Shown: one piece after another, positions 23,085 through 33,074 of the stretch
Position numbering within the stretch: position 1 is the first letter of the stretch
How the letters are laid out: each line of letters opens with the position of its first letter
Assembly: GCA_032622095.1 (NCBI GenBank)
Contig: CP136066.1
Span: forward strand, 41,491,835 to 41,555,834
DNA length: 64,000 bases
Source of the DNA: Siphonodentalium dalli
Lineage: Eukaryota; Mollusca; Scaphopoda; Gadilida; Siphonodentaliidae
Reading direction: 5' to 3'
Program-made: the position numbers and the translations under genes
Notes under the pieces: model-generated
Seen by the model: only the letters and a program-made list of their open reading frames with translations
The model's database searches: none
What the model was told of the DNA's origin: nothing

Positions 23085-23722
23085 CAGGTGTACCTTGGTG
23101 TTATTCACCCAGGTGTTCCTTGGTGTTTCCTACCCATGTGTACCTTGGTGTTTCCCACCCAGTTGTACCTTGGTGTTTTCTTACCCAGGTGTACCTTGGT
23201 GTTTTCTTACCCAGGTGTACCTTGGTGTTTTCCTACCCAGGTGTACCTTGGTGTTTCCTTACCTGGGTGTACCTTGGTGTTTTCTAACCAGGTGCATCTC
23301 AGTGGGAAATCCACCTGGGTAAGAAAACACCAAGATACACCGGCGTAAGAAAACACCAAGGTACATCTGGGTTGGAAACATCAAGGTACACCTGGGTGGG
23401 GAACACCCAGGTAGGAAACATCAGGGTTCACCTGGGTGAAGTACACCTGGGTGGGAAACACCCAGGTAGGAAACATCAGGGTACACCTGGGTGAATAACA
23501 CCATGGTACACCTGGGTGGGGGAAACACCTGGGTGAATAACACCATGGTACACCTGGGTGGGGGAAACACCCAGGTAGGAAACACCAGGGTACACCTGGG
23601 TGGGAAACACCCAGGTAGGGTACACCTGGGTGTGGTCACCTGGGTAAATACACCCAGGTTTATCCATACCAGGGTTTTTATCCAGTTTCAGGTGGGTAAA
23701 TCATGGTAAAACCCAGGTTTCC
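23085..23722. repeat. ACCCAGGTGTACCTTGGTGT minisatellite in two inverted halves
   Basis: The left half (about 23,085-23,305) has ~9-10 copies of a 22-24 base unit, ACCCAGGTGTACCTTGGTGT. The right half (about 23,310-23,722) has copies in the opposite orientation, reading GGTACACCTGGGTGGG. The whole array is a giant imperfect palindrome with a turn near 23,300. Long proline/valine/leucine-rich frames on both strands follow from the repeat. Confidence 0.85.
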
Positions 23723-23822
23723 GGGGGTCTTGATGGTTGGTGGATATCTTGGTAGATAGATTTACCTGGGTTTCGGCCCAAAAAACCTGGGTGGATTTAC
23801 CCAGGTAGATTTTTATATGGGA
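23723..23822. repeat. ACCCAGGT array right border
   Basis: Degenerate TTTACCTGGGTTT units end in TTTACCCAGGTAGATTTTTA followed by TATGGG. This is the inverse complement of the left border of the first array at 7,916-7,940. Confidence 0.55.
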
Positions 23823-23887
23823 ATATACGTGCAATTTGTCAAGGAGCGTGGCTTTGGTGTCTGACAAGGACTATTCTCTCCCAGACC

Positions 23888-23993
23888 ATATATGTGACCC
23901 GCCATATCACCCACAGGGAGCCTCACACAGATGGAAGCATGCACTACATAGTGTCGTCTGCTCCAGGCTGTGTGGGCTCTCTATGGGTTAATA
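23888..23993. repeat. partial relative of the double-palindrome MITE interior
   Basis: GACCCGCCATATCACCCACA, then GTGTCGTCTGCTC and TGTGGGCTCTCTATGGGTTA resemble the terminus and interior of the 23,994 element. The two palindromes are missing, so it is a deletion derivative or ancestral module. Confidence 0.5.
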
Positions 23994-24453
23994 GACCCGC
24001 CATATAAAATCCAGTCGGAAGTCGGGATTTTTTTACCCTGTGCCAATGCATTCTCTTATATATGCGAGTCGACCATAGGTCGCCTCGCATATATAAGAGA
24101 ATGCATTGGCCTAACAATTTTTTATCATGTTTTTTAAATAAATGTTTCTTACAATTTTAGGACATAAAATAAAAAAACATCCATTACCCTGCAGGGATCC
24201 CCACACATATATATATATAGAAGCACATAGAAGAGTGTCGTCTGCTCATGTTTGTCTGGGGCTCTGTATGGGTGAAATTATAAAATTGTTAAAGAATACA
24301 AGAACAAATTATTAAAATTGGAAAAAATTGTTAGGCCAATGCATTCTCTTATATATGCGAGGCGACCTATGGTCGACTCGCATATATAAGAGAATGCATT
24401 GGCACAGGGTAAAACAAAATCCCGACTTCCGACTGGATTTGATATGGCGGGTC
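23994..24453. mobile_element. double-palindrome MITE, copy 1 (full)
   Basis: Ends GACCCGCCATAT and the inverted ATATGGCGGGTC enclose 460 bases. Just inside each end sits a 67-base near-perfect palindrome (24,043-24,109 and 24,336-24,402). Its arm is CCAATGCATTCTCTTATATA plus TGCGAG(T/G)CGACC, with a 3-base loop and one mismatch, and the two palindromes are mutual complements. The interior includes GTGTCGTCTGCTCATGTTTG. No open reading frame. Confidence 0.85.
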
Positions 24454-25259
24454 ACATATTGCCTCTAATAGAAAGACAACTTTTAAAAGAAACATCATAA
24501 TAATAATGAGATGCCTGTGATATTATCAGACAAATTTTCCAGCTTCTGAATGCTCGGTATGGTCGCCGATGTGCAATAAATACACATAACGATACATTTG
24601 TATTAAAGGGATGTGAAGCACTCCGGTATGGTGAACAAATAGAAATGGAGAATAATATTGCTAAAAGTAGTTATATTATACAAATATTATATCCAAATTG
24701 ACATGACACACCGCCATTCTGATATATCAATTAAATGTAGCGACTCTCGGTTGTGAAATAGTTTTCGTTAGTTTGTCGCGTAACCTCTACACTCTAATGA
24801 TCGAGGGGCGCCTGCGGCGCATAAGATACTTATACCTTTGGTAGTTGCGTCCCGAATCGAGATGTAAATATTTACAATTGACCGTATTTCAGACGAGTGT
24901 TACGGTCGATTTGCTTGAGATTTTCGGTGTTGTTAGTGGAATGCTACATTCCACCAGTTGGCATAGCGCCTGAATACTAACTTATCAGTTGCATGCACCC
25001 GACAAAGTCCATAATATGTCTTTAATGGGTTTGTTGATACGACACGAGTGCTAGGACGGAAGGATAGAAAGAGAGGCACAGCCACAAGTTGTATCCTTCC
25101 GCGATAGCATAAGTTACACACCACCGTTCTACAGATGCTTTTATTTTATAGTTCATGTTTCATGATTGAAGCGAACGTCATTTACCCAGTGTGACCTCAA
25201 CGTGAACGCGTGTTCCGAACGGATTTGTAAATATGGTACATATATATATATAAACTTAC
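24454..25259. other. intronic sequence downstream of the last visible receptor exon
   Basis: Less repetitive. Contains GGGGCGCCTGCGGCGC at about 24,805. A minus-strand open stretch at 24,933-25,124 has no receptor-like motif. No next receptor exon found. Confidence 0.45.
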
Positions 25260-25450
25260 ATCCCAGACATATCTGTACGCGAGTCTGGCTTCGTTATCTC
25301 TGCCGTCATCGACATACCACGGCCTATAGTCTCCATCCGGTTTAATTACATTCGGCACAATAAACAGATATTCTCCGTTACACATACTCTTCCCACAGGC
25401 TCTGAGGACGAACCGCCGGGCGTCATCATTACCCAAAGAGAGGATTATAA
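25260..25450 (-). CDS. receptor guanylate cyclase / natriuretic peptide receptor-like exon C (ligand-binding domain)
   Basis: On the minus strand CTACTGTTCCAG precedes position 25,450 and GAT|GTAAGT follows 25,260. The 191 bases begin with two bases completing a split codon, then 63 codons. After the split isoleucine come IILSLGNDDARRFVLRAC, KSMCNGEYLFIVPN, YRPWYVDDGRDNEARLAY and end VWD. In natriuretic peptide receptors the matching region has a hydrophobic strand, then a helix and a NG[DE]Y[VL]F strand, then a W and a charged DxRDxxARxAY helix. Extracellular ligand-binding role follows from the family. Phase matches exon B exactly. It ends in phase 0. Which receptor subtype this is cannot be told, since no kinase-homology or cyclase domain lies in view. 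Confidence 0.85.
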
Positions 25451-25471
25451 CTGGAACAGTAGAGGTATTAT

Positions 25472-25930
25472 GTCATTGGTGAGATATACATGTAGGTCGA
25501 TGGTAGAACCAACATTCATTTGGTGTCAGGTGCATGTAATTGTTGCTGTGTACATTGGTGAGATATACATGTAGGTCGATGGTAGAACCAACATCCATTT
25601 GGTGTCAGCCACATGTAATTGTTGCTTTGTACATTGATATAGGTCGATGGTAGAACCAACATTCATTTGGTGTCAGGTACATGTAATTGTTGCTGTGTAC
25701 ATTGGTGAGATATAGGTCGAGGGTAGAACCAACATTCATTTGGTGTCAGCCACATGTAATTGTTGCTTTGCACATTAGTGAGATATAGGTCGATGGTAGA
25801 ACCAACATTCAATTGGTGTCAGGTACATGTAATTGTTGTGGTGTACATTCACTTAGTGTCAGGTATATGTAATTGCTGTTGTGTACATTCATTTGGTGTC
25901 AGGTACATGTAATTGTTGTTGTGTACATTT
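25472..25930. repeat. ~80-bp tandem repeat abutting the exon C acceptor
   Basis: Five to seven units built on GGTCGATGGTAGAACCAACA, TTCATTTGGTGTCAGGTACA and TGTAATTGTTGCTGTGTACA. The last units are shortened. The array begins about 20 bases from the 3' splice site, inside the intron. Confidence 0.8.
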
Positions 25931-26707
25931 TGAGCGTTTGTGTTGTCGAGCTTCAAAATTGCTCAAAGCAAGAACGATAACTGCAACTATGAGGTATTAT
26001 GACTTTAGACAGTTCTCCACACCTATGAAGTATTGGGTATGGAGTACTTTGGGGATTTCTATTACCACCAGCATAATTACGTCAGTCTCACCCATCACAA
26101 CATCATCAAGAAAGCAGTGTATCCTATCAGGCGATTGTTGGAATGCCTTTACGGTGGTAGATTCGTCACACTGCTTTAAAATAGCGCTTAAACATTGTCC
26201 GTCCTATTCACGGTGGGGAATCACGTGGTTTCGATGTTGGTGCGTACCACGCATTCAAAATGGCCGAGGCGATTTAAAACGCGACTAAAAGCGAGTAAAA
26301 AGGGTAATAAACTAAGATACGACATAATGCATAGTATTATGACAGCTACGAGCAGATGCCATACTATTTTTCAAACAAACTGATACCTCAGTTATGTCAA
26401 AATTCACATATGTTTGCTCTAACATTCTGACCAAAATTGTCAATCGAAGGATTTTCCAAGATGTATTCCACACACCTCCGACTGGCAACTTTGGTCAGAA
26501 TGTTATAGAAAACCACTAAGTATTTCCGAATAAATAAGGTATCAACTCGTTTCAAAAATAAACCAGCATATGCTCGTAACAGTCAAACTGCTGTGTTTTG
26601 TGTCAGTTCCCCATGTTATGTTTTTGTGCGGTAATAGATACCCCCCCCCCAACTACTCCAGACTCACTGCAGCATAGCTGTGGAGTCTGTGTTTTAACAA
26701 GAACTCT
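25931..26707. other. intronic sequence, no gene seen
   Basis: A 135-codon open stretch at 25,881-26,288 overlaps the tandem repeat and has no domain. It contains a hairpin (26,420-26,505) and a C run at 26,641-26,650. Confidence 0.5.
26420..26505. repeat. inverted repeat (TAACATTCTGACCAAA arms)
   Basis: TAACATTCTGACCAAAATTG pairs with CAACTTTGGTCAGAATGTTA. Arms are ~27 bases with few mismatches and a ~32-base loop. Confidence 0.65.
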
Positions 26708-27168
26708 GACCCGCCATATCAAATCCAGTCGGAAGTCGGGATTATTTTACCATGTGCCAATGCATTCTCTTATATATGCGAGTCGACCATAGGTCGCCTC
26801 GCATATATAAGAGAATGCATTGGCCTAACAATTTTTTATCATGTTTTTTAAATAAATGTTTCTTACAATTTTTAGGACATAAAATAAAAAAAACATCCAT
26901 TACCCTGCAGGTAGCCCCACACATATATAGAAGCATATAGAAGAGTGTCGTCTGCTCATGTTTGTCTGGGGCTATGTATGGGTGAAATTATAAAATAGTT
27001 AAAGAATACAAGAAAAACTTATTAAAATTGTAAAAAATTGTTAGGCCAATGCATTCTCTTATATATGCGAGGCGACCTATGGTCGACTCGCATATATATA
27101 TATAAGAGAATGCATTGGCACAGGGTAAAAAAAATCCCGACTTACGACTGGATTTGATATGGCGGGTC
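26708..27168. mobile_element. double-palindrome MITE, copy 2 (full)
   Basis: 461 bases with the same GACCCGCCATAT ends, both ~67-base palindromes (right one lengthened by TATATA) and the same interior as the 23,994 copy. Apparent frames on both strands come from the palindromes. Confidence 0.85.
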
Positions 27169-27330
27169 ACAATTATTACCACATTCTCTAACATAGTTTT
27201 ACTATGTACAGTGAAAACTTAGAATGCTATGTAGTATCGAGCCGATAATGAAATATTCGCTCAATAACGACCAGCAGCCTTCCACTTTAACCCTTACATG
27301 ACTGAAGCTTCCTGATTTTGTTTGCAAAAT

Positions 27331-27475
27331 CCTGTGCCAATGTATTCTCTTATATATGTGTGTCTCCCGTAGCTACCCACTCATATATAATAGAATGCAT
27401 TGGCCTAACAATATATATCTTGAACTTGTAAGCCATTGGATTCTCTTAGATATCTGAGTTCCCTATGGTATGATA
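27331..27475. mobile_element. double-palindrome MITE, diverged copy 5
   Basis: CCTGTGCCAATGTATTCTCT and AGAATGCATTGGCCTAACAA match the family's left palindrome with decay. A second decayed arm (GCCATTGGATTCTCTTAGAT) follows at about 27,432. Confidence 0.55.
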
Positions 27476-27649
27476 TTTAATGCTGCACCAGCGCAGCCCC
27501 ATCATGAAAAGGGTTAAAGGTGAAAACTAAAAATAAAATAAGTGTTCACAGTAATTTATTTAATTCTATTCTGCATGAATGCCGGAGCAGACCGAAGTAA
27601 GAACGTTGAACTGGTCCCGTCATTCCCTAGGCAGACCCAACGCCAAGTC

Positions 27650-28640
27650 GTGTGCTTTATATGTACTCAATCCGATTCGATGGTCCCCATATCATCAGAT
27701 TCCAACAACAACAACATTTTTTGAAATGCCGCTTCAGTTATCAGAATCGAGTAATTGCCCCAAAATAATGCTAACCACAGTCAACTATAGTATAACATTA
27801 CCAAAAACCTGATATTTATCAACATTCTGTTCAACGAAATTTTGCAGATTTGCCAAATATCTGACACGAAGAAGCCACTTGATTTTAGACTTATCCATCT
27901 TCATCCACAAGATGGTCCGAGGCTGTTGTAAGTACTTTGTAACATAATCTCAGTGTTGATACCGCAAAAGGTAATTTGTTTTGAAGTTAATCCTCCCTTT
28001 GTCCGTTTTGATTATGGACACATGTAGTCATTGTAACAATGCATGTTAATGACGACGACGGATTAATTTATGCAATTAAATTTGGCAAATATTTTTTTAA
28101 TTTGGCAAAAATAATTTCATTTGGCAAAAAATTTGGCAAGAGAAAGTTTTCGTCCAGCGCCAACCCTGGTCAGATATCGATTTTTGAAATCTATTATTTT
28201 TCACCACCGATAATGTTTACTCACATTTTAACCACGGTCGTTAGCTGTTTGTTGAAAGTTTGATTATGACAGAAAAATGGGTTGTCCATTTGTGAAAACT
28301 AAAGAAGATTACATATAACTGTCGACATAACACTGCTGACTGCGCTACATGTAAATTGATACATTTCTTGTTTTGTTTTCCATTGTATTGTCTGTAATTC
28401 GGCACACGTAACGAATAACCCACGTTCGACGATGTTTTATTTCTAGCTAGTTCACATACCATAATTAAAAAATCACTTGCCAAAATGTTTGCCAAATGAA
28501 ATTTTGTTATGCCAAATGAACATATTTTTTGCCATTGGCAAATTTGGCAAGCGGCAGCGCGAACCCTGCATCTGACCACTCTGATCTTTGAAGGGTGGCT
28601 TCCTCGACTCGAATCAAATATTGTTTACCCCCGAAGCCAA
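27650..28640. mobile_element. TTAA-type MITE, copy e, rearranged and interrupted
   Basis: TACTCAATCCGATTCGATGG starts a minus-oriented copy at 27,662. It is followed by CAGATTCCAACAACAACAAC and the interior down to about 27,925. A central piece (TCAGATATCGATTTTTGAAA) appears in the opposite orientation at 28,170. The terminal segment (GGCTTCCTCGACTCGAATCA) returns at about 28,598. In between lie sequences rich in TTTGGCAA. Confidence 0.55.
28075..28560. repeat. inverted TTTGGCAA clusters with repeated GCGCNAACCCTG borders
   Basis: At 28,078-28,140 TTTGGCAA occurs four times. At 28,478-28,550 TTGCCAAA/TTTGCCAAATG occurs in inverse orientation. Each cluster is followed by CAGCGC(C/G)AACCCTG, at 28,154 and about 28,553, in the same orientation. 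Confidence 0.5.
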
Positions 28641-29019
28641 GGACATAGTAATTTTCGAGCGTTTATACACTTGTGTTGATAACTGAACGGGAGAACATAC
28701 GCACACCAATGCGCGAAATAGTTCATTGCTTCTTGTGGACTTTGGAACTTAAGAAATGAAATTACACAAACGTTGGTGGATATTGTGTGTGCTTGATATG
28801 GGCAACGTTTGGCTTTGTTCGCATAATATTTATATTAATATCACCGAAGGCCACAAATTGTTGGTAAAACGTCGCCGGTCACAGCGTTGTCATCGAGGCA
28901 TCAAGGGAGATACACCATGCATGGAGTTTGGTATAAAAGCTAAACGCATAACAAAATAGAGTTCTCTCCCTTGTGATTTTTTGGGTAAACCAACCAAATA
29001 AATAAAATGGTCGCATAAA
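28641..29019. other. intronic sequence, no confident gene
   Basis: A plus-strand frame from an ATG at 28,756 to 28,959 codes 67 residues, hydrophobic at first and basic at its end. No recognised family, splice sites or homology, so it is not called. Confidence 0.4.
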
Positions 29020-29057
29020 CTTACTGCGGGCTTTAACCTTGATGTCGTCCAATGCTT
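29020..29057 (-). pseudogene. extra copy of exon B 3' end plus splice donor (copy 1)
   Basis: CTTACTGCGGGCTTTAACCT and then TGATGTCGTCCAATGCTT repeat the last ~33 bases of exon B plus its GTAAG donor, read on the minus strand. Homology then stops at an A-rich AAACAAAAC stretch. Confidence 0.75.
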
Positions 29058-29112
29058 AAACAAAACAAAACAAAAAAATGGTCGCAGGAACCAAAACAAA
29101 ACAAATTTAAAC

Positions 29113-29668
29113 AAGAGCATCGCTAGGGCGTGGCAAAATACGCCCTTTAGCCATTTCGAATTGTACTATCGCAAAATAAGATAATACTTTGAGCTTACAT
29201 TTGAAGAAAATCTGATATACCCCTAATTTCAATGCCAAAATGTGGTCAAATTCTAAGTCGAAAAATGGCCATAACTCATGTAAAAATAATTAGACAGAAC
29301 CTATATTCAAACTTGGCCTGTAGTTTTAGCTGGGAAATACACATACCAGCTTTGGTTCAGCTCAAATAATCAAACCTGGAGTTATCGGTCGGAAACCAAA
29401 AATGTTAACAGACGGTCAAATTCTAAGTTGAAAAAGGGCCGTAACTCATGTAAAAATAATTGGACGGAACCCATATTCGAACTTGGCCTGTATCTTTAGC
29501 TGGGAAATACACATACCAACTTTGGTTCAGATCAAATAATCCAAACTGGAGTTATCGGTCGGAAACCAAAAATGTTAACGGACGGACGGACGGTAGGACG
29601 GACGGACAGACGGACGGACAGACTGATAACATAATACGACCGTTTTCAAAAAGGGCGTATAAAAATGG
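29113..29668. mobile_element. tandem-core element with GGGCGT hairpin and ACGG microsatellite
   Basis: GCTAGGGCGTGGCAAAATAC followed by GCCC forms a terminal hairpin. Two ~150-base units marked by GGCCATAACTCATGTAAAAA / GGCCGTAACTCATGTAAAAA follow. Then come (ACGG)n at 29,577-29,625 and the closing AAAAAGGGCGTA. Same architecture as the 20,841 element. It sits between two spare copies of the exon B end. Confidence 0.7.
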
Positions 29669-29677
29669 TCCCAGGAA

Positions 29678-29713
29678 CTTACTGCGGGCTTTAACCTTGA
29701 TGTCGTCCAATGA
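29678..29713 (-). pseudogene. extra copy of exon B 3' end plus splice donor (copy 2)
   Basis: Repeats CTTACTGCGGGCTTTAACCT and TGATGTCGTCCAATGATT, 80 bases from the genuine donor, with the flanking GGAACTTAC context also conserved. Confidence 0.8.
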
Positions 29714-29762
29714 TTAAACAAAATGCTTTAAAAAAAAAAAAAAAATGGTCGCAGGAACTTAC

Positions 29763-29909
29763 TGCGGGCTTTAACCTTGATGTCGTCCAATGCTTCGTCC
29801 AGTCTGGCATCTGATAATGTTCCATCTTCATATTCCATATGGAAAGCTAGATCCATATGGTGTATCCAGAACGATGTCTTTAGTCCGTCAGCTGTAAACT
29901 CCGAGCGTG
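29763..29909 (-). CDS. receptor guanylate cyclase / natriuretic peptide receptor-like exon B (ligand-binding domain)
   Basis: Minus strand: acceptor GACTGTTTTTCAG ends next to 29,909 and donor GTAAGT follows 29,763. The 147 bases hold two bases completing a split codon, 48 codons and one trailing base. That phase joins exon A upstream and exon C downstream without breaking the frame. It reads RSEFTADGLKTSFWIHHMDL through MEYEDGTLSDARLDEALDD to IKVKA. In the family this covers the end of the first lobe after the W-x-x-x-x-L strand, the helix E.(V/L)..(A/S).. and the lead-in to the second lobe (DDIKVKAR + III...). Its 3' end and donor exist in two extra copies downstream, which could act as decoy donors. 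Long introns flank it on both sides. Confidence 0.8.
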
Positions 29910-30124
29910 CTGAAAAACAGTCTTTGATGTATGATTGGATTTCCCATGCAGTTATAAAAGTATACATTGGAATGGTATATTATTTAGTTAAAGGGGTGAT
30001 CGTGTAATAAGAGAGGAGGATATGCAGAAAAAAAAAATACAATATCAGAATTGTATATGAACAATTCCTGAGGGATAACTACTCATCATTGAGTTTTAGT
30101 ATAGTATAGCAATTGAGTGCTCAT

Positions 30125-30490
30125 AAAGGTACTCAACCCGATTCGATGATCCCCATACAATCAGAAAATGCTAACTACAGTCAACAATAGTATAAAATTG
30201 CCCAAAACCAGTTATGTATCAACATTTTGCTCAAGGAAATTTTGCCGGTTCGTCAAATATCTGACACAAAAAAGCCACTTGATTTTAGAGTTATCCATCT
30301 TCATCCGCAATTTGATCGAAGACCGTCTTTCGTCGACTTTTACGGCGCCACTAAAATTATTGGTGGTGAAAAATAATAGATTTGAAAAATCGATATCTGA
30401 ACACTCTGAGCTTTGATGGGTGGGTTCCTGGACTCCAATCAAATATTTTAACCCCCGAAGCCAAGGAAATAGTAATTTCAAACGTTAATT
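30125..30490 (-). mobile_element. TTAA-type MITE, copy f
   Basis: Starts AAAGGTACTCAACCCGATTC and runs through TCCATCTTCATCCGC and GAGCTTTGATGGGTGGGTTC to AAATAGTAATTTC, opposite in orientation to the 3,285 copy. The far terminus is lost. Confidence 0.65.
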
Positions 30491-30616
30491 CGGATTATGC
30501 ATCTTTAAGCTAAATTGTGATTGTGCTAGCTTAATTGCGATTCAGGGCAATCATCAATACACTGAAAAAAAGGAAAAGAAAAAAAGGAAAAATAAAAAAA
30601 ATAAAATATATATAAT

Positions 30617-30643
30617 TATATCTCATATATATTTTGAAGACCT

Positions 30644-30675
<32 letters not shown>

Positions 30676-31023
30676 TTGTATGTCTGTCTGTCTGTCTGTC
30701 ATTTATACAAATCTACGATTCTCGACCGATCGGGACCAAACTTGGTATGTGTATGTAGTTTGACCAGGCGGTCGTCGTTGTCGTATTGGCGAGCCCGTGC
30801 GACGCCCGTGCAGCGCATGCGCAGACGAGATCTCGGAAACGGGTGGAGCTATCGACTTGAAATTTGCTATGTGAATGTATCTTGCCCCGGATACGAATTT
30901 TATCGGGTCGCCGAGCCCGTGCGACACCAGCTTCGCGCATGCGCAGACCTCGGAAACGGGTGGAGCTATCGACTTGAAATTTGGTTTTTGAATAGCCCGG
31001 ACAACGTCGGGCTCATCAGCTAT
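30617..31023 (+). mobile_element. Helitron-like tandem-core element F1
   Basis: 5' end TCTCATATATATTTTGAAGA, (CTGT)n at 30,646-30,700, a unique lead and ~120-base units containing CGAGATCTCGGAAACGGGTG. The terminal hairpin AGCCCGGACAACGTCGGGCT (30,993-31,012) is followed by CATCAGCTAT. Hairpin plus CTAG-like end is the Helitron 3' plan, as in non-autonomous Helentron relatives. Confidence 0.65.
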
Positions 31024-31770
31024 AGTCTATTATATATTTTGGAAGATATGTCTGTCTGTGTGTCTGTGTGTCTGTGTGTTCGCGATGGACTCGAAAACGG
31101 CAGAACCGATTTCGATGAAACTTGGTATGTGGGGGTATTTTCGGCCGAGAACTGGCATAGGCCTATTAATTTGTCCGTGTGACGTGACCTTGACCTTGAA
31201 ATCGGGTAATTTCAAGGTCAAACGCCCGAATATCTCGGGATTTAGATGAAACTTGGTATGTGGGGGTACTTTCGGCCGAGGGGTGACATGAGCCTATTAA
31301 TTTGCCTGTGCAACGTGACCTTGACCTTGAAATAGGGTCATTTCAAGGTCAAACGCCCCGAATATCACCGGATTTCGATGAAACTTGGTATGTGGGGGTA
31401 TTTTCGGCCAGGGAGTGGCATAGGCTCATTAATTTGCCCGTGTGACGTGACATTGACCTTGAAATCGGGTCAATTCAAGGTCAAATCGCCAATTTTGATT
31501 GGATTTCGACGAAATTTGATACATGGGGTTACTTTTGTCCACTGAGTGTTTTGGACGGGTCAAATCGTGACCTCGACCTCAACTTGACCTTCTAAATGAT
31601 CAATTCAAGGTCAAATCGGGTAAAACCGGATGGATTTCGACGGGCACGTTTGTCGTGTACTTTTGTCCGTGCAGTATTTTGGACTGATCAAATCGTGACC
31701 CCATTTGACCTTGACCTTTAAAATGGACAATTCAAGGTCAAAGCCCGGACCAAGTCGGGTCACCTTCTAG
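31024..31770 (+). mobile_element. Helitron-like tandem-core element F2
   Basis: 5' end TCTATTATATATTTTGGAAG, TGTCTGTGTGTCTGTG run, four ~110-base units with GACCTTGACCTTGAAAT and GAAACTTGGTATGTGGGGGT, and terminal hairpin GCCCGGACCAAGTCGGGTCA followed by CCTTCTAG. The (TA)10 at 31,771-31,790 separates it from the first inverted element. Confidence 0.65.
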
Positions 31771-31790
31771 TATATATATATATATATATA

Positions 31791-33074
31791 CTAGCCGATG
31801 AGCCCGACGTTGTCCGGGCTATTCAAAAACCAAATTTCAAGTCGATAGCTCCACCCGTTTCCGAGATCTTGTCTGCGCATGCGCGAAGCTGGTGTCGCAT
31901 GGGCTCGGCGACCCGATAAAATTCGCATCCGGGGCAAGATACATTCACATACCAAATTTCAAGTCGATAGCCCGACCCGTTTCCGAGATATAGATATATT
32001 GCCCAATGTCATTTGCGGATACCTCGGCCGGTGATGAGTTAATGCGACATCGGCCGGTTAAGAGTTAAACGCGATCACGTCACGATCTGTTGACGGCGTA
32101 ATATATTTACGGAATGTTTTTCGATGAGCGAAGCATGGTCCTGCGTTCTTCCCGATAATTAAGGTAGAAACTTTAAACGTACACAGGCGTGTGATACATC
32201 ATTGGAAAGAGGAAGCGCCACAGATTCCAACCGTGCAAATTATATGACTGGCAATTTATTATTCGCGCTATATCGAATCGATTTGTGAGCACCGAACTGA
32301 AATATATTAGCGCAAAACGGCGTAAAAACAGATTTGACCTCGGCACGTGAAAAGTTGACCTCGGATCTGAAAATTAATATGCCTATGGCACTTCTCGGCC
32401 GATAGTATCCTCACATAAGAAGTTTCATCAAAATCGGGTCAGATTAAGGAAAGGGTCACTCGACCCTTTCGACAATCCCGGGCTAGCCCCCCGAACCACT
32501 CACTCTCACGCTCATTAATTATCAAGTTTCAACTTAAAGATTAATTACCATCGGTGCCCGAGATATCGCCAAGACGTCTGAAACAGTCAAATGCATCGGC
32601 CGGTTAAGCGTTAACGTGGTCTAACGTTATGACATCTAACGACGTCATAGAAGTTACGCATTGTTTTTATCCTGATGGAAGATAGTACCAATTCTTCTTG
32701 ATAATTGAGGCAGATAACTAAAACGGATACATACGCATTATATATCGTTGGAAAGAGGAAACACGAAAGATTCTCACAGTGTCATTATTATGACTGGCAT
32801 TTTATTATTCGCGCTGTTTCGAATCGATTTGTAAGCACCGAACTCAAATGAAAGTCCCGTAACACAGCGTAAAAACAGATTTGACCGCGGCACGTGAAAA
32901 GTTGACATCGGATCTGAAAATTAACAGGCCCATGCCACCCCCCGGTCGAAAATACCCCCACATACCAAGTTTCATCGAAATCGGCTCAGCCGTTTTCGAG
33001 TCCATCGCGATCACACAGACACACACACACCCTCACACACACACACAAACAGATCTTCCAAAATATATAATAGA
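31791..33074 (-). mobile_element. Helitron-like element R1 (chimeric or with inserted core)
   Basis: Read on the minus strand it ends at CTAG (31,791-31,794) behind the hairpin of the AGCCCGGACAACGTCGGGCT subfamily. About 31,990-33,060 is a different body with (AC)n near 33,015-33,046 and a 5' end ATATATTTTGGAAGATCTG. Part of the body (32,511-33,060) is duplicated at 33,311-33,890. Confidence 0.55.

Noticed and set aside
22986..23348. 120-codon Pro/Val/Leu-rich frame
   Set aside because: Translation of the ACCCAGGTGTACC minisatellite; open in three frames.
25881..26288. 135-codon Cys/Trp-containing frame
   Set aside because: Begins in the 80-bp tandem repeat and matches no family I know. 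No splice or start evidence.
28756..28959. 67-codon frame with ATG and hydrophobic start
   Set aside because: Too short, no homologue recognised and no secretion cleavage or splice evidence.
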